Positions 34,268 through 43,996 of a DNA stretch of 64,000 nucleotides are shown here, piece after piece. The notes below the pieces were generated by a model that searched no databases, was not told where the DNA came from, and worked only from the letters and a program-made list of their open reading frames with translations. Source of the DNA: Marinomonas sp. UCMA 3892 (GTDB lineage Bacteria > Pseudomonadota > Gammaproteobacteria > Pseudomonadales > Marinomonadaceae); contig NZ_PTXN01000003.1 of assembly GCF_012726345.1 (NCBI RefSeq), positions 226,996 through 290,995 on the forward strand. The letters run 5' to 3'. The translations under genes were made by a program, and so were the position numbers. The number at the start of each line of letters is the position of its first letter. Position 1 is the first letter of the stretch.

Positions 34268-35863
34268 TTAAGAGCGTACTTCTTTGGCAACGACAATCCC
34301 CAAGCGTTTTGCCAAGCGAGCTAAGTTGGCGCGATCCATAGACAACTGTTGAGCGGCTTTGGTCCAATTTCCATTACTGGCTTCTAATGCTTTACAGATT
34401 AGATTACGTTGATAAGCCTCTGTTTCTAAACGAAAATCTACTATTTCTTGTTTGTCTAAGATTTGCTGTGGTATTTCAACATTCTGTATCTTTTCTTGGA
34501 TACGACTGTCGATTTGTAACCCTGTTAAATGCGCCGATGAAATAACTGTAATCCCTGTTGTATTGTCCGCTTTGGTGCTTTCTGCCTTTGAACTCTCGGC
34601 CTTAGAAAATAGCGCTGCGCGGGAGATGACGTGCTCTAGCTCACGCACATTTCCAGGCCAATGATAAGCTTCCAACATATCAATAGCGGACGCAGACAAC
34701 GTCAGTTGCTGCAGGCCTAACTTTCGGCGAAAGCGCTCAGCGAAGAATCCGGCCAACAATGGAACATCGCCTTGTCTGTCACGTAACGCTGGAACTTGAA
34801 TCGGGAAGACACTTAAGCGATGGAATAAATCCGCACGAAAACGATGCTCTGCCACTTCTGTTTCTAAATGTCGGTTGGTCGCAGCAATGATGCGTACATT
34901 TACTTTACGAATTTGATCTTTGCCGACGGCTTGGATTTCTTGGTTTTGAATAGCGCGAAGCAAAGTTCCCTGCACTTCTAAAGGTAATTCGCCAATTTCA
35001 TCAAGCAACAAGGTTCCACCATCGGCCAATAGAAACTTACCGTCTCGATCTCGATCCGCGCCGGTAAAAGCACCTTTCACATGACCAAACAACTCGCTTT
35101 CAATAAGATGATGAGGAATCGCAGCGCAGTTTACGTATACCATTGGCGCTTCAGAGCGCGCAGATTGCTCATGCAATGCTCTTGCAACTAACTCTTTACC
35201 TACGCCGGTTTCTCCTTCAATCAAAATGGCAAAATCTGAGGGGGCGACCAGATTAATCGACTGTTTAAGGTCTTGCATGGCTTTGCTCTGACCTATCATT
35301 TCATGGCTTTGTTCGCCCATTACTTTTAATACGTTTTGAGCATGTTGCGACTTGTTTTCTAATTTTTCCATTAAGATGGCGGTATTTAGCGTCATGGCCG
35401 CCATGGTTCCGATAATCTCCAAAGCGCGCGCGTCGATATCATCGAAAACTCCCGGCATGATGCTGTCTAGGGTCACCACGCCAATCAACTTGCCTTCCAA
35501 ATACAGCGGCACTCCCATGCAAGAATGCACTGGTAAATTCTCGTCATGGCCTAACACCATGCCATCGTAAGGATCTGGAAGCGGCGAGTCTGCGGGAAAA
35601 CGAACTGGATAATGCCCGCTACTGATCGCTTTCAGACGCGGGTGCTCTTCAATAATAAATCGACGTCCCATCAGATCTTCCGATAAGCCTCGCTGGGCAA
35701 GCGGCGTCAGCACACCATTGTTGTTCGCCAATAAAACGACGGCATCACAATTAATCGTTGCCCGCACCGCATAAACCAATTGTTCAAAGCGATTCGGCTG
35801 TGTCACCGCACTAGCAAGATCGAGGGCAAAGCTGAGTAAGGCGTTATTAGAAACCTGCTTCAT
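34268..35863 (-). CDS. norR: Nitric-oxide-responsive sigma54 activator NorR
   Basis: 531 aa from the ATG at 35863. It contains an N-terminal GAF domain with non-haem iron (residues about 20-165; FPADSPLPDPYDGMVLG follows E. coli NorR), a sigma54-interacting AAA+ domain with Walker A GETGVGKE, GAFTGA loop and LLLDEIGELPLEVQ, and a Fis-type C-terminal helix-turn-helix (NWTKAAQQLSMDRANLARLAKRLG). The frame is open to 35920, but a NorR site lies inside that extension and the 35863 start aligns with the E. coli N-terminus. It is divergent from hmp, which it should activate on NO. Confidence 0.92.
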   Translation of the reverse strand: MKQVSNNALLSFALDLASAVTQPNRFEQLVYAVRATINCDAVVLLANNNGVLTPLAQRGLSEDLMGRRFIIEEHPRLKAISSGHYPVRFPADSPLPDPYDGMVLGHDENLPVHSCMGVPLYLEGKLIGVVTLDSIMPGVFDDIDARALEIIGTMAAMTLNTAILMEKLENKSQHAQNVLKVMGEQSHEMIGQSKAMQDLKQSINLVAPSDFAILIEGETGVGKELVARALHEQSARSEAPMVYVNCAAIPHHLIESELFGHVKGAFTGADRDRDGKFLLADGGTLLLDEIGELPLEVQGTLLRAIQNQEIQAVGKDQIRKVNVRIIAATNRHLETEVAEHRFRADLFHRLSVFPIQVPALRDRQGDVPLLAGFFAERFRRKLGLQQLTLSASAIDMLEAYHWPGNVRELEHVISRAALFSKAESSKAESTKADNTTGITVISSAHLTGLQIDSRIQEKIQNVEIPQQILDKQEIVDFRLETEAYQRNLICKALEASNGNWTKAAQQLSMDRANLARLAKRLGIVVAKEVRS

Positions 35864-35896
35864 GGATATCGGCTCATAGGGCGAATTATTTTTCGT

Positions 35897-35907
35897 GTCA
35901 ATTTGAC
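35897..35907. promoter_or_regulatory. NorR binding site
   Basis: GTCAATTTGAC fits the NorR core GT-N7-AC exactly and is palindromic. It lies 34 bp upstream of the chosen norR start. Confidence 0.65.
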
Positions 35908-35940
35908 TCAAATATACCATATAGACTTTCTTTTTTGTGA

Positions 35941-35951
35941 GTCTTATTGAC
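35941..35951. promoter_or_regulatory. NorR binding site
   Basis: GTCTTATTGAC fits GT-N7-AC and sits inside the longer palindrome GAGTC-TTATT-GACTC, about 60 bp upstream of the sigma54 promoter of hmp. Confidence 0.7.
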
Positions 35952-36003
35952 TCTAATTTCTATATTAAAAACATAAACCACTGATTTTTATATCAATTAT
36001 AAG

Positions 36004-36020
36004 TTGGCACGAGCTTCGCT
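36004..36020 (+). promoter_or_regulatory. Sigma54 (-24/-12) promoter of hmp
   Basis: TTGGCACGAGCTTCGCT: TGGCAC element, exact GG-N10-GC spacing and one mismatch in the -12 TTGC (TCGC). It lies 51 bp before the hmp start and downstream of two NorR sites. Confidence 0.8.
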
Positions 36021-36070
36021 ATAGAAGAGTTAAGAAAGTATTTATTCGTACTCTTAGAAAAGGAAACAAT

Positions 36071-37261
36071 ATGTTAACTCAACACCATATAGACACTGTC
36101 AAAGCCACTATTCCACTTCTTGCTTCTGCAGGAACCGCGATTACTGAGCATTTTTATCAACGCATGTTTTCTCATAATCCAGAGCTAAAAGATGTATTCA
36201 ATATGACCCACCAAAGAACTGGTGGTCAACCTGCGGCTTTGTTCAATGCCATCGCGGCTTACGCAACACATATCGATAATCTCGAAGTACTTACCAATGC
36301 CGTGATGCGTATAGCTCATAAACACACCAGCTTTAATATCCAACCGAGTCAATATGACATCGTTGGTCATCACCTTATTGAAACCTTGCGTGAACTCGCT
36401 CCAGATGCTTTTACCAAAGACGTAGAAGAAGCATGGGTAGCGGCTTACATGCAATTAGCTGGAATCTTTATTCAAGTCGAAGGTGATCTTTATAAAGAAC
36501 GTGCAGCTCAGCTTGGGGGCTGGAAAGACTTCCGCCGTTTCCGTGTAGCCTCCAAAACACCAGAGTCTGATTTAGTTACCAGCTTTGTGTTTGAGCCTGT
36601 GGATGGCGGCGCAGTAATTGACTATCAGCCTGGGCAATATTTGGGCGTTAAGTTACATCCAAAAGGCAATGAGTTCGATGAGATACGTCAATACTCTTTA
36701 TCAACAACACCAAATGGCAAAAACTATCGCATCAGCGTCAAACGCGAAGGTGCAGGTGATATCGCGGGTGTTATGTCGAATTACCTGCATGACCATTTAA
36801 ACGTCGGCGATGAAATTGAAGCCATGCCACCTGCAGGAGATTTCGTTTTCCAAGACAAACAAACGCCTGTGGTACTGATTTCTGGTGGTGTAGGCTTAAC
36901 ACCGATGCAAGCCATACTAAATACCCTTGCTAAGCAGCAATACAAACATCCTGTAAGTTACTTACACGCATGTGCTCACCAAGGCCAACATTCCTTCAAA
37001 GAGCACGTGAGCAGCTTGAAAGACCAACTGAATTTGTCCGTTCACACTTGGTACGAACAAGCCGACAGCGAAGAAGAGGGCGTAACAAAAGGCATGATGC
37101 AACTAGAAGCTATCAAAGACAGCTTACCTCTGACGAATGGCGAGTTTTACTTATGCGGCCCAGTTGGCTTCATGATGTTTGTTAAACAGCAATTATTAGC
37201 CCTTGGCGTAGAAGCCGACCGTATTCATTACGAATTGTTCGGCCCGCATCAAGAAGTTTGA
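36071..37261 (+). CDS. hmp: Flavohaemoglobin, nitric oxide dioxygenase
   Basis: 396 aa, the usual Hmp length. An N-terminal globin (residues 1-138; MLTQHHIDTVKATIPLLASAG, proximal His in MRIAHKHTSF) is followed by a ferredoxin-reductase-type FAD domain (RQYSLSTTP at about 206) and an NAD-binding domain (ISGGVGLTPMQAI; CGPVGFM; ELFGPHQE end). It converts NO and O2 to nitrate with NAD(P)H in the cytoplasm. AAGGA precedes the ATG. The sigma54 promoter and the divergent norR show NO-dependent control. Confidence 0.95.
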   Translation: MLTQHHIDTVKATIPLLASAGTAITEHFYQRMFSHNPELKDVFNMTHQRTGGQPAALFNAIAAYATHIDNLEVLTNAVMRIAHKHTSFNIQPSQYDIVGHHLIETLRELAPDAFTKDVEEAWVAAYMQLAGIFIQVEGDLYKERAAQLGGWKDFRRFRVASKTPESDLVTSFVFEPVDGGAVIDYQPGQYLGVKLHPKGNEFDEIRQYSLSTTPNGKNYRISVKREGAGDIAGVMSNYLHDHLNVGDEIEAMPPAGDFVFQDKQTPVVLISGGVGLTPMQAILNTLAKQQYKHPVSYLHACAHQGQHSFKEHVSSLKDQLNLSVHTWYEQADSEEEGVTKGMMQLEAIKDSLPLTNGEFYLCGPVGFMMFVKQQLLALGVEADRIHYELFGPHQEV

Positions 37262-37293
37262 TAAACAAGTAATACACTAAGTTGAAAAACAAA

Positions 37294-37329
37294 AAAGCAT
37301 GAGTAACCGATGATACTCATGCTTTATTT
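37294..37329. terminator. Terminator between hmp and the GST gene
   Basis: Stem AAAGCATGAGTA / TACTCATGCTTT with an eight-base loop and ATTTT after it; both flanking genes converge here. Confidence 0.85.
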
Positions 37330-37344
37330 TATTTAGACATTTGA

Positions 37345-37986
37345 TTATGACTGGGCAAGCAACAAAGCTTGCTCTTTTTCCTCCACCCTTGTAAAGGAAG
37401 GACGTGAGATAACCCGTTCAATGTAAGCGTCGACCACTGGATTCGTCGTAATGAGTCCAAACATGCGGCACCATTTCAAACTCAATCCCCAAAGAATATC
37501 CACTGCGTACAGCTCCTCTCCCAATAAATAAGGGCCTTTGGCGATTTGATCGAATAGCGTTTGCAGCATTTTATCAAAGCTGCCATAGGATGATTGAGAC
37601 GCTGCGACTTCAGGGCGATTAAACGCTTTGTCGATCACAGCGGGTTCAAAACTGCTGCCTTGATAGGCCATCCAACGCAAATAAGCACCACGTTTTGGAT
37701 CATTGAAAGCAGGCGCTAAGCCTTTTTCAGGAAACAGATCGGCCAAGTAGGTGTAACAAGCAACTTGTTCTGTAACCACAGTGCCGTTATGAACAAGGGT
37801 TGGAAATTTCCCCAAAGGATTGATAGCGAGAAACTCTGGTTGTTGATTTTCACCGGCTTTGAAATTCAGCACTTTCATGTCATAGGGAATCCCCAACTCT
37901 TCCAGCAATACCCAAATGCCAGTGCCTCGGGTTTGTGGAGCATGGTACAGGGTGATGGTGTCTTGGTTGCTTTGAATCTCGCTCAT
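37345..37986 (-). CDS. Glutathione S-transferase family protein
   Basis: 213 aa with the thioredoxin-like N-terminal domain (TLYHAPQTRGTGIWVLLEELG, AINPLGKFPTLVHNG with the cis-Pro, TEQVACYTYLADLFPE) and the all-helical C-terminal domain containing GEELYAVDILWG. It conjugates or reduces substrates with glutathione in the cytoplasm. GAGG lies eight bases before the ATG. It is divergent from a WYL-domain regulator; a perfect 10-bp-arm palindrome between them links the two. Confidence 0.9.
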   Translation of the reverse strand: MSEIQSNQDTITLYHAPQTRGTGIWVLLEELGIPYDMKVLNFKAGENQQPEFLAINPLGKFPTLVHNGTVVTEQVACYTYLADLFPEKGLAPAFNDPKRGAYLRWMAYQGSSFEPAVIDKAFNRPEVAASQSSYGSFDKMLQTLFDQIAKGPYLLGEELYAVDILWGLSLKWCRMFGLITTNPVVDAYIERVISRPSFTRVEEKEQALLLAQS

Positions 37987-38049
37987 ATCCGTTACCTCAA
38001 ATAGGTTGTTAGATCATTTTTGGTGGTTACATGAGCTATATTAGTGACT

Positions 38050-38074
38050 AAACCTGACATCTAGTGTCAGGTTT
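38050..38074. promoter_or_regulatory. Perfect palindrome, candidate WYL-regulator operator
   Basis: AAACCTGACA-TCTAG-TGTCAGGTTT: two perfect 10-base arms around five bases (TCTAG), midway between the GST gene and the YafY-type regulator. Confidence 0.75.
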
Positions 38075-38166
38075 ATACTTTATACTGGCGAAATAACATT
38101 CGCTTAATGCTGTTAGTTGGCAAGATGACTTAGCTCGACGACAAAGAACAGCGAAAGGAGAACCTC

Positions 38167-39153
38167 ATGCGAGCCAGCCGAATACTCAAAATGCTGATGA
38201 TGTTGCAAACCCACGAGAAGGTCACTGCTGCAGAATTGGCTGACGCCTGTGAAACCTCTATTCGTACGGTTTATCGGGATATCGAAGCACTTAGCGCCAT
38301 TGGCGTCCCCGTCTACAGCGAACAAGGAGTGCAAGGTGGCTATCGGTTGTTGCAAGGTTATCGCACCCGTTTGAATGGGCTTTCCGCCAAAGAAGCAGAA
38401 ACACTGTTTTTAGCCGGGTTGTCTGGTCCTGCGCAAAAAATGGGGATAGACACCCTCCTTGCCGATGCTCAATTAAAGTTAAAGGCCGCCTTACCAGAAA
38501 ACATACGACCAGAAATCGACCGCTTACAAAGTCGATTTTTGCTGGATGCGCCCAATTGGTTTTCTGACGATGAAAAAGTCACTTACTTGCCAGACTTAAT
38601 GACAGCGGTATTAGAACAACGCCGTGTTGTCATGCAATATCAAAGCTGGAAAGGCGAAATTAATCGCCAGCTACAACCTCTGGGCATCGTTTTAAAAGGC
38701 GGTCAGTGGTATTTGCTCGCACAGGTAGAAAAAGACGTGCGGACATACAGAGTCTCTCGTATTGAATCATTAACCTTACTAGATGAAACATTCGAACGCC
38801 CCAAAGACTTTAACTTAACGGCATTTTGGCAAGACAGTTTACGCCGAATGGAAGTGGTGCAGTTTCCTATCATTGCCGAGGTACGTTTAACATCTCTCGG
38901 CAGGAAAATCATGCAACACGTTTGCTCTTCCTATGCGGTAAATCAAGCTCAGATAGAACCATTGGACGAATCAGGTTGGCACCGAGCCAGATTTCCAGTG
39001 GGCGAATCGGTATATGGTTGTGCAGAACTCTTACGCTTTGGGGCTGAACTAGAAGTGATTGGCCCACCAGAACTGCGGGCAGAAATGGAGAAAATGGTGT
39101 CATCCTTAGCAAAACTTTATCAACAAGATGCGACTCGTTCTTTAAGTAATTGA
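38167..39153 (+). CDS. YafY-type transcriptional regulator (HTH-WYL)
   Basis: 328 aa. The N-terminal helix-turn-helix of the HTH_11 type (ASRILKMLMMLQTHEKVTAAELADACETSIRTVYRDIEAL, described in parts) is followed by YSEQGVQGGYRLLQGY and the WYL domain (QPLGIVLKGGQWYLLAQ, YRVSRIESL), with a WCX-like C-terminus. Strong AAGGAG before the ATG. WYL proteins sense nucleic-acid or nucleotide ligands in some systems, but single-gene divergent pairs like this one more often control their neighbour, here the GST gene. Confidence 0.88.
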   Translation: MRASRILKMLMMLQTHEKVTAAELADACETSIRTVYRDIEALSAIGVPVYSEQGVQGGYRLLQGYRTRLNGLSAKEAETLFLAGLSGPAQKMGIDTLLADAQLKLKAALPENIRPEIDRLQSRFLLDAPNWFSDDEKVTYLPDLMTAVLEQRRVVMQYQSWKGEINRQLQPLGIVLKGGQWYLLAQVEKDVRTYRVSRIESLTLLDETFERPKDFNLTAFWQDSLRRMEVVQFPIIAEVRLTSLGRKIMQHVCSSYAVNQAQIEPLDESGWHRARFPVGESVYGCAELLRFGAELEVIGPPELRAEMEKMVSSLAKLYQQDATRSLSN

Positions 39154-39159
39154 ATAAAC

Positions 39160-40320
39160 TCAGCTTTCTTGCTTAAACGGCAATAATTCGTGGGTATCTT
39201 GATGGTACTCACGCACGGCTTGGGCTTCTTCCTCGCAGAAGTTACCAATGGCTTCGCGGAAGCCTTCGTGAGCGATGTAGTGGATGCTGTGGCTGAATAC
39301 AGGTTCAAAACCGCGGGCGATTTTGTGTTCCCCTTGAGTACCAGGATCAAAATGCTGTAACCCTTTTTCCAAGCAAAACTCGATGCCTTGGTAATAACAG
39401 GCTTCAAAATGCAGGCAATCCACTTCTTCCATACAACCCCAGTAACGACCGTACAAAGAGTGATCGTCGAAGAAGCACCAAGATGCAGCGATGGCTTCAT
39501 CGCCTCTGAACGCTTGTACCAAGAGAATTTGCTCGCCCATGTTTTCGGCTAGTTGACCAAAGAACTCACGGGTTAAATAACCTTGTTGCCCGCGCTTTGC
39601 GTAAGTGGATTGATAGCACAGGTAAAAGAAATCGATGTCTTCCGAAGTTAAATCGTTTCCGATGGTTCGCGTCAGCGTAATGCCTTCTTTGGCGACTTTT
39701 TCTCGTTCTTTGCGGGCGGTTTTACGTTTACGGCTAGAGAAGTGAGAGAAATAATCTTCCATGTCTTTGTAACCGCGGTTAAACCAATGAAACTGACAGG
39801 AAGTTCGGTGCAGCAGTTCTTTATTATGGCGAAACAAATCCGCGTGTTCAGGTTTGGGGAATAACAGATGCCAGCTTGAAAATGCTCGCTCTTGGTTGGC
39901 TTGGGTCATCAGTTCGGCAAGGGCTGGGTACAGATGAGAAAACTCAGCGTCATCCCCTTTGGGGTCTAGGTGAGAGAAGATACGTAAACCCGTTACTGGG
40001 GAAAAAGGGATCGCCCAAATGCGTTTGGGAAAGTAACGCATGCCGTAGCGTTGGTAGGCATCGGCCCAGGACCAATCAAAGACAAATTCCCCCTGCGAGT
40101 GGGTTTTCAAATAGGTTGGGGCGATGGCCAGTGGGCTATCATCGTCATCCATTACCATCAAATATTCAGGATACCAGCCGGTGCCATCGCCGATGCTTTT
40201 GCTTTGCTCTAACGCCAGATGAAAGGCAAATTGCGCAAAGGGATATCGCGTTTCTCCAATAGCCTCTTGCCATTTGGCTTCACCTATTTGATCAACTGAA
40301 CTGAACCATTGCGCTTTCAT
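39160..40320 (-). CDS. DUF482/FemAB-like GNAT family protein
   Basis: 386 aa from the ATG at 40320 (GGAAG upstream). It belongs to the DUF482 (COG3146) group of GNAT/FemAB-like acyl- or aminoacyl-transfer folds: YPFAQFAFHLALEQS, FVFDWSWADAYQRYGMRYFPK, PFSPVTGLRIF, SCQFHWFNRGYKDMEDYF, RKRKTARKEREKV, and the end motif FDPGTQGEHKIARGFEP. The function is not established; homology to peptidoglycan-bridge FemX enzymes is distant. It converges with the WYL gene, 6 bp apart, and lies 38 bp after aroE. Confidence 0.82.
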   Translation of the reverse strand: MKAQWFSSVDQIGEAKWQEAIGETRYPFAQFAFHLALEQSKSIGDGTGWYPEYLMVMDDDDSPLAIAPTYLKTHSQGEFVFDWSWADAYQRYGMRYFPKRIWAIPFSPVTGLRIFSHLDPKGDDAEFSHLYPALAELMTQANQERAFSSWHLLFPKPEHADLFRHNKELLHRTSCQFHWFNRGYKDMEDYFSHFSSRKRKTARKEREKVAKEGITLTRTIGNDLTSEDIDFFYLCYQSTYAKRGQQGYLTREFFGQLAENMGEQILLVQAFRGDEAIAASWCFFDDHSLYGRYWGCMEEVDCLHFEACYYQGIEFCLEKGLQHFDPGTQGEHKIARGFEPVFSHSIHYIAHEGFREAIGNFCEEEAQAVREYHQDTHELLPFKQES

Positions 40321-40358
40321 ACTGCTTCCCTTTTCTCTGGTGGCCAATACTGCCCGCT

Positions 40359-41159
40359 TTACATCTGTTCGCGCATAGTTTCGACTAAGCTGGCCGTTTC
40401 AGGTCGAACTTGTCGCCACAAATAGAAAGCTTCTGCGGCTTGTCCCACCAGCATACCTAAGCCATCGGCCCCTTCGGCACCACGCTCGTATGCCCATTGC
40501 AAAAACACAGTGCGCTCCTTGCCATACATCATGTCATAACACCAAGTTTGCCCGTTCACTAGTTCATCTTTTAATGGCGGTAAACTGCCAGACAAGCTCG
40601 CTGATGTGCCATTAATGATGATATCGAAAGGACCTTCTAGCGCTTCAAAAGACGAGGCTAGGCAATCAAATTGATCCGCCAAAGACTGGGCTTTTTCAAG
40701 AGTGCGATTCGCGATGGTGACAGATTCTGGATTTTCCGCCAAAACAGGTTCAAGCACACCACGAACTGCGCCACCAGCGCCCAGTAGAAGAATGCGTTTA
40801 TCCGTTAAACTCTGACAGTGATTATGGATAATGTCACGAACCATACCAATTCCGTCGGTATTGTCGCCGAACAGGTCGCCATTTTTTCCCATAAGCAAGG
40901 TATTAACCGCACCGGCTTGTTTTGCGCGTTGACTTAAAATATCGCACATAGCATAAGCGCGCTCTTTAAATGGAACCGTAATATTTAAGCCTTTACCGTC
41001 TTTTTCAAAGAAGTCTCTGACCTGGTTTTCAAATTCAATCTCGTCACCAAGTAAGGTCGAATACACCAAGTCTTGATTTGTCAGCGTAGCAAAGTGCGCA
41101 TGAATACTAGGTGATTTACTGTGAGCAATCGGATTTCCAACAACAGCGTACTGATCCAA
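40359..41159 (-). CDS. aroE: Shikimate 5-dehydrogenase AroE
   Basis: 266 aa. The canonical substrate motif NPIAHSKSPSIH is intact near the N-terminus, with Lys in VPFKERAY and Asp in GDNTDGIGM, and NADP-binding GAGGAVRGV and the ANRT segment. It reduces 3-dehydroshikimate to shikimate in aromatic amino-acid synthesis. The start is a TTG at 41159 with AAGGGG seven bases upstream. It follows hemF by 26 bp in the same order as in Pseudomonas (hemF-aroE), so the two are probably one operon. Confidence 0.94.
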   Translation of the reverse strand: MDQYAVVGNPIAHSKSPSIHAHFATLTNQDLVYSTLLGDEIEFENQVRDFFEKDGKGLNITVPFKERAYAMCDILSQRAKQAGAVNTLLMGKNGDLFGDNTDGIGMVRDIIHNHCQSLTDKRILLLGAGGAVRGVLEPVLAENPESVTIANRTLEKAQSLADQFDCLASSFEALEGPFDIIINGTSASLSGSLPPLKDELVNGQTWCYDMMYGKERTVFLQWAYERGAEGADGLGMLVGQAAEAFYLWRQVRPETASLVETMREQM

Positions 41160-41185
41160 AATGTATCCCCTTATTTAAACGTCAA

Positions 41186-42154
<969 letters not shown>

Positions 42155-42254
42155 TTAAAACAGAACAAATAAAAACGGCCTAATCATTTAGGCCGTAGTT
42201 TATAACACTGAAAGAACATTTGTCGCGAAGGAACTTGTTAATAGAAAAAAACTA

Positions 42255-43193
42255 TTAATAAAGATCTGAACCATCAGGGCGCGTTCGTAAAAGATTTAGT
42301 ACCCACATATACTGCTCAGGATGCTTAGATATCATCGCCTCAAGAGCTTGGTTCATAATGAGTGCATCGGTCTCTTCACTTCCACTAGGGAAATTTTCCA
42401 AGGGAGGTGAAATGAAAAGTTCGTATTTACCTAATTCTGCATTATACGCTGGCAACATGGGAACAACCTTCGCATCAGTCAGGCTGGCCAATCGCCCCAA
42501 GCCTTTCATTGTCGCCTTGTTAGACGCAAAAAAAGGCGTAAAAACGGAATTCTGAGCACCCAGATCTTCATCTGGTAAGTAATACCCCAGATAGCCCTCT
42601 TTAATCGATTTCATAAAAGGCTTAATACCTGCACTTCGACAATACACGCGCGCCCCATACCGAACCCGCTGAAGATGGATCAACCAATTAAAAATAGGGT
42701 TTTTCTGGGTACGTATCATGGCAACAGTTTTATGACCTTTCGCCGTCAACATTACTCCAGCGTAATCAATCGCCCAGCAGTGGGGTACCAAAGCAATCAC
42801 ATTCTGGTCACTTTTTAGAAGAGGAAATAAATGCTCTTCTCCAAAAATAACACAGCGGTTTTCACAATGACGCTTGCTACGCACAATCAACTCACCATAG
42901 GCGATAAAATACTGGGCAGCGGTTTGAAAGCTTCTTTTTAGCAGAGCCTCTCGCTCTTCTAGTGTTTTGTCAGGAAAACACTGCTCTAAGTTCACCCTTG
43001 CTCTTTTTTAAGCGCGACTCTTTGTATTAAGCAATCGGCCAGCAATCCAACTCGCTAGCTTATCCCGCCAACGCAAGGGGAAAAAAGCAATAAGCAACGA
43101 GACCAAGACACTAAACCATGTCAGCCAAAAGCGTGGGTGAAGAAACCGCCACTCAAAAGTAGGGTTGTATGTATGCTTGTCGCCATTGCTCAT
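42255..43193 (-). pseudogene. lpxM: lpxM-like lipid A acyltransferase split by an in-frame stop
   Basis: 312 codons read as one LpxM homologue, but a TAA at 43010-43008 interrupts it after 61 codons. The part before the stop (EWRFLHPRFWLTW, FFPLRWRDKLASWIAGRL) is the membrane-anchor N-terminus of LpxL/LpxM enzymes. The part after the stop is in the same frame and continues directly with RARVNLEQCFPDKTLEEREALL, the HX4D acyltransferase motif PHCWAID, GIKPFMKSIKEGYLGYYLPD and PEQYMWVLNLLRTRP, closest to LpxM. The acyl chain (usually myristate) would be added to Kdo2-lipid A at the inner membrane. Everything but one codon is intact, so the lesion is recent, or the stop is read through, or the second part is translated from the GTG at 42995. 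Confidence 0.85.
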
Positions 43194-43288
43194 TCAGAAA
43201 ATATTCGCATAAATTGTGGAAACAACATGATACCTCAAACACTATATATTGTTATATGGCCTGCTTTTAATTATTAAATGTACTCGTT

Positions 43289-43852
43289 TTACTGACAGCG
43301 AGCCTTCCACTCTGACAGAGCTCGATCAAAAAAATCAGGCTGATCCGTGCCCTGCACTAAAATGGAAGCACCATGTAAACAAGCTAATAACTGACTGGCT
43401 TGCATCAATCCTAAATCTTCATCGATCTGATCTAAACGCACAAATACCCGCGACAGCCAGTCTAATATAAGCTGATAAAACGCTGCTAATTCAATACAAA
43501 CAGCCTCAGGCAAAATGGCTTTATTTGATGTCAGCATAGTGCATAAACTCATATCACGCTGATCCACTATCTTGGCTTTAAAACCATCGATAAAACCATT
43601 CAACAAGGCTTTCGGGTCAAATTTTTCATCCGTGGGATCGGGGAGTTGTTCTGCAAAGGCTTGGGTGTAACGCTCCATCACAGCGGAGACGAGATCGGCT
43701 TTCGTAGGGTAGTGATAGTGAACACTTGCACTCTTGATTCCTACCGCCTCTGCAATATCACGAAAACTAAACGCGTTATAACCACCTTGCACAATGAAGC
43801 CTTCGGCGGTGTCCATGATTTTCGTTTTCGTCGCGTTTTTATCAGCCATCAT
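43289..43852 (-). CDS. TetR family transcriptional regulator
   Basis: 187 aa. The N-terminal TetR helix-turn-helix reads TKIMDTAEGFIVQGGYNAFSFRDIAEAVGIKSASVHYHYPTKADLV (given in parts), and the C-terminal half resembles the TetR_C AcuR/YjdC-type ligand domain (SLCTMLTSNKAILPEAV). It is divergent from the lipoamide-dehydrogenase-like gene, with two near-identical operators between them, and so probably represses both genes. Confidence 0.88.
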   Translation of the reverse strand: MMADKNATKTKIMDTAEGFIVQGGYNAFSFRDIAEAVGIKSASVHYHYPTKADLVSAVMERYTQAFAEQLPDPTDEKFDPKALLNGFIDGFKAKIVDQRDMSLCTMLTSNKAILPEAVCIELAAFYQLILDWLSRVFVRLDQIDEDLGLMQASQLLACLHGASILVQGTDQPDFFDRALSEWKARCQ

Positions 43853-43873
43853 TTACCCGCCTTATCAATTTAT

Positions 43874-43890
43874 CTATCAAGTGATAGGTA
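43874..43890. promoter_or_regulatory. TetR operator copy 1
   Basis: CTATCAAGTGATAGGTA with palindromic core CTATCA-AG-TGATAG, 22 bp before the TetR start; it matches copy 2 at 16 of 17 bases. Confidence 0.75.
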
Positions 43891-43929
43891 TTTTATTGAC
43901 CAAGGCTAAATACTCAAGCTATATTCTAT

Positions 43930-43946
43930 CTATCTAGTGATAGGTA
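43930..43946. promoter_or_regulatory. TetR operator copy 2
   Basis: CTATCTAGTGATAGGTA, 56 bp from copy 1 and 51 bp before the dehydrogenase start. It is embedded in a wider perfect inverted repeat with arms ATTCTATCTATC (43923-43934) and GATAGATAGAAT (43947-43958). Confidence 0.75.
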
Positions 43947-43996
43947 GATAGATAGAATATCTAGGCTTCATAAAAGTGTTTTAGGAGACGAATGAC

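Noticed and set aside
42995-43193. Two separate genes instead of a broken lpxM
   Set aside because: Each half is a complementary part of one LpxM homologue in the same frame with no lost sequence between them.
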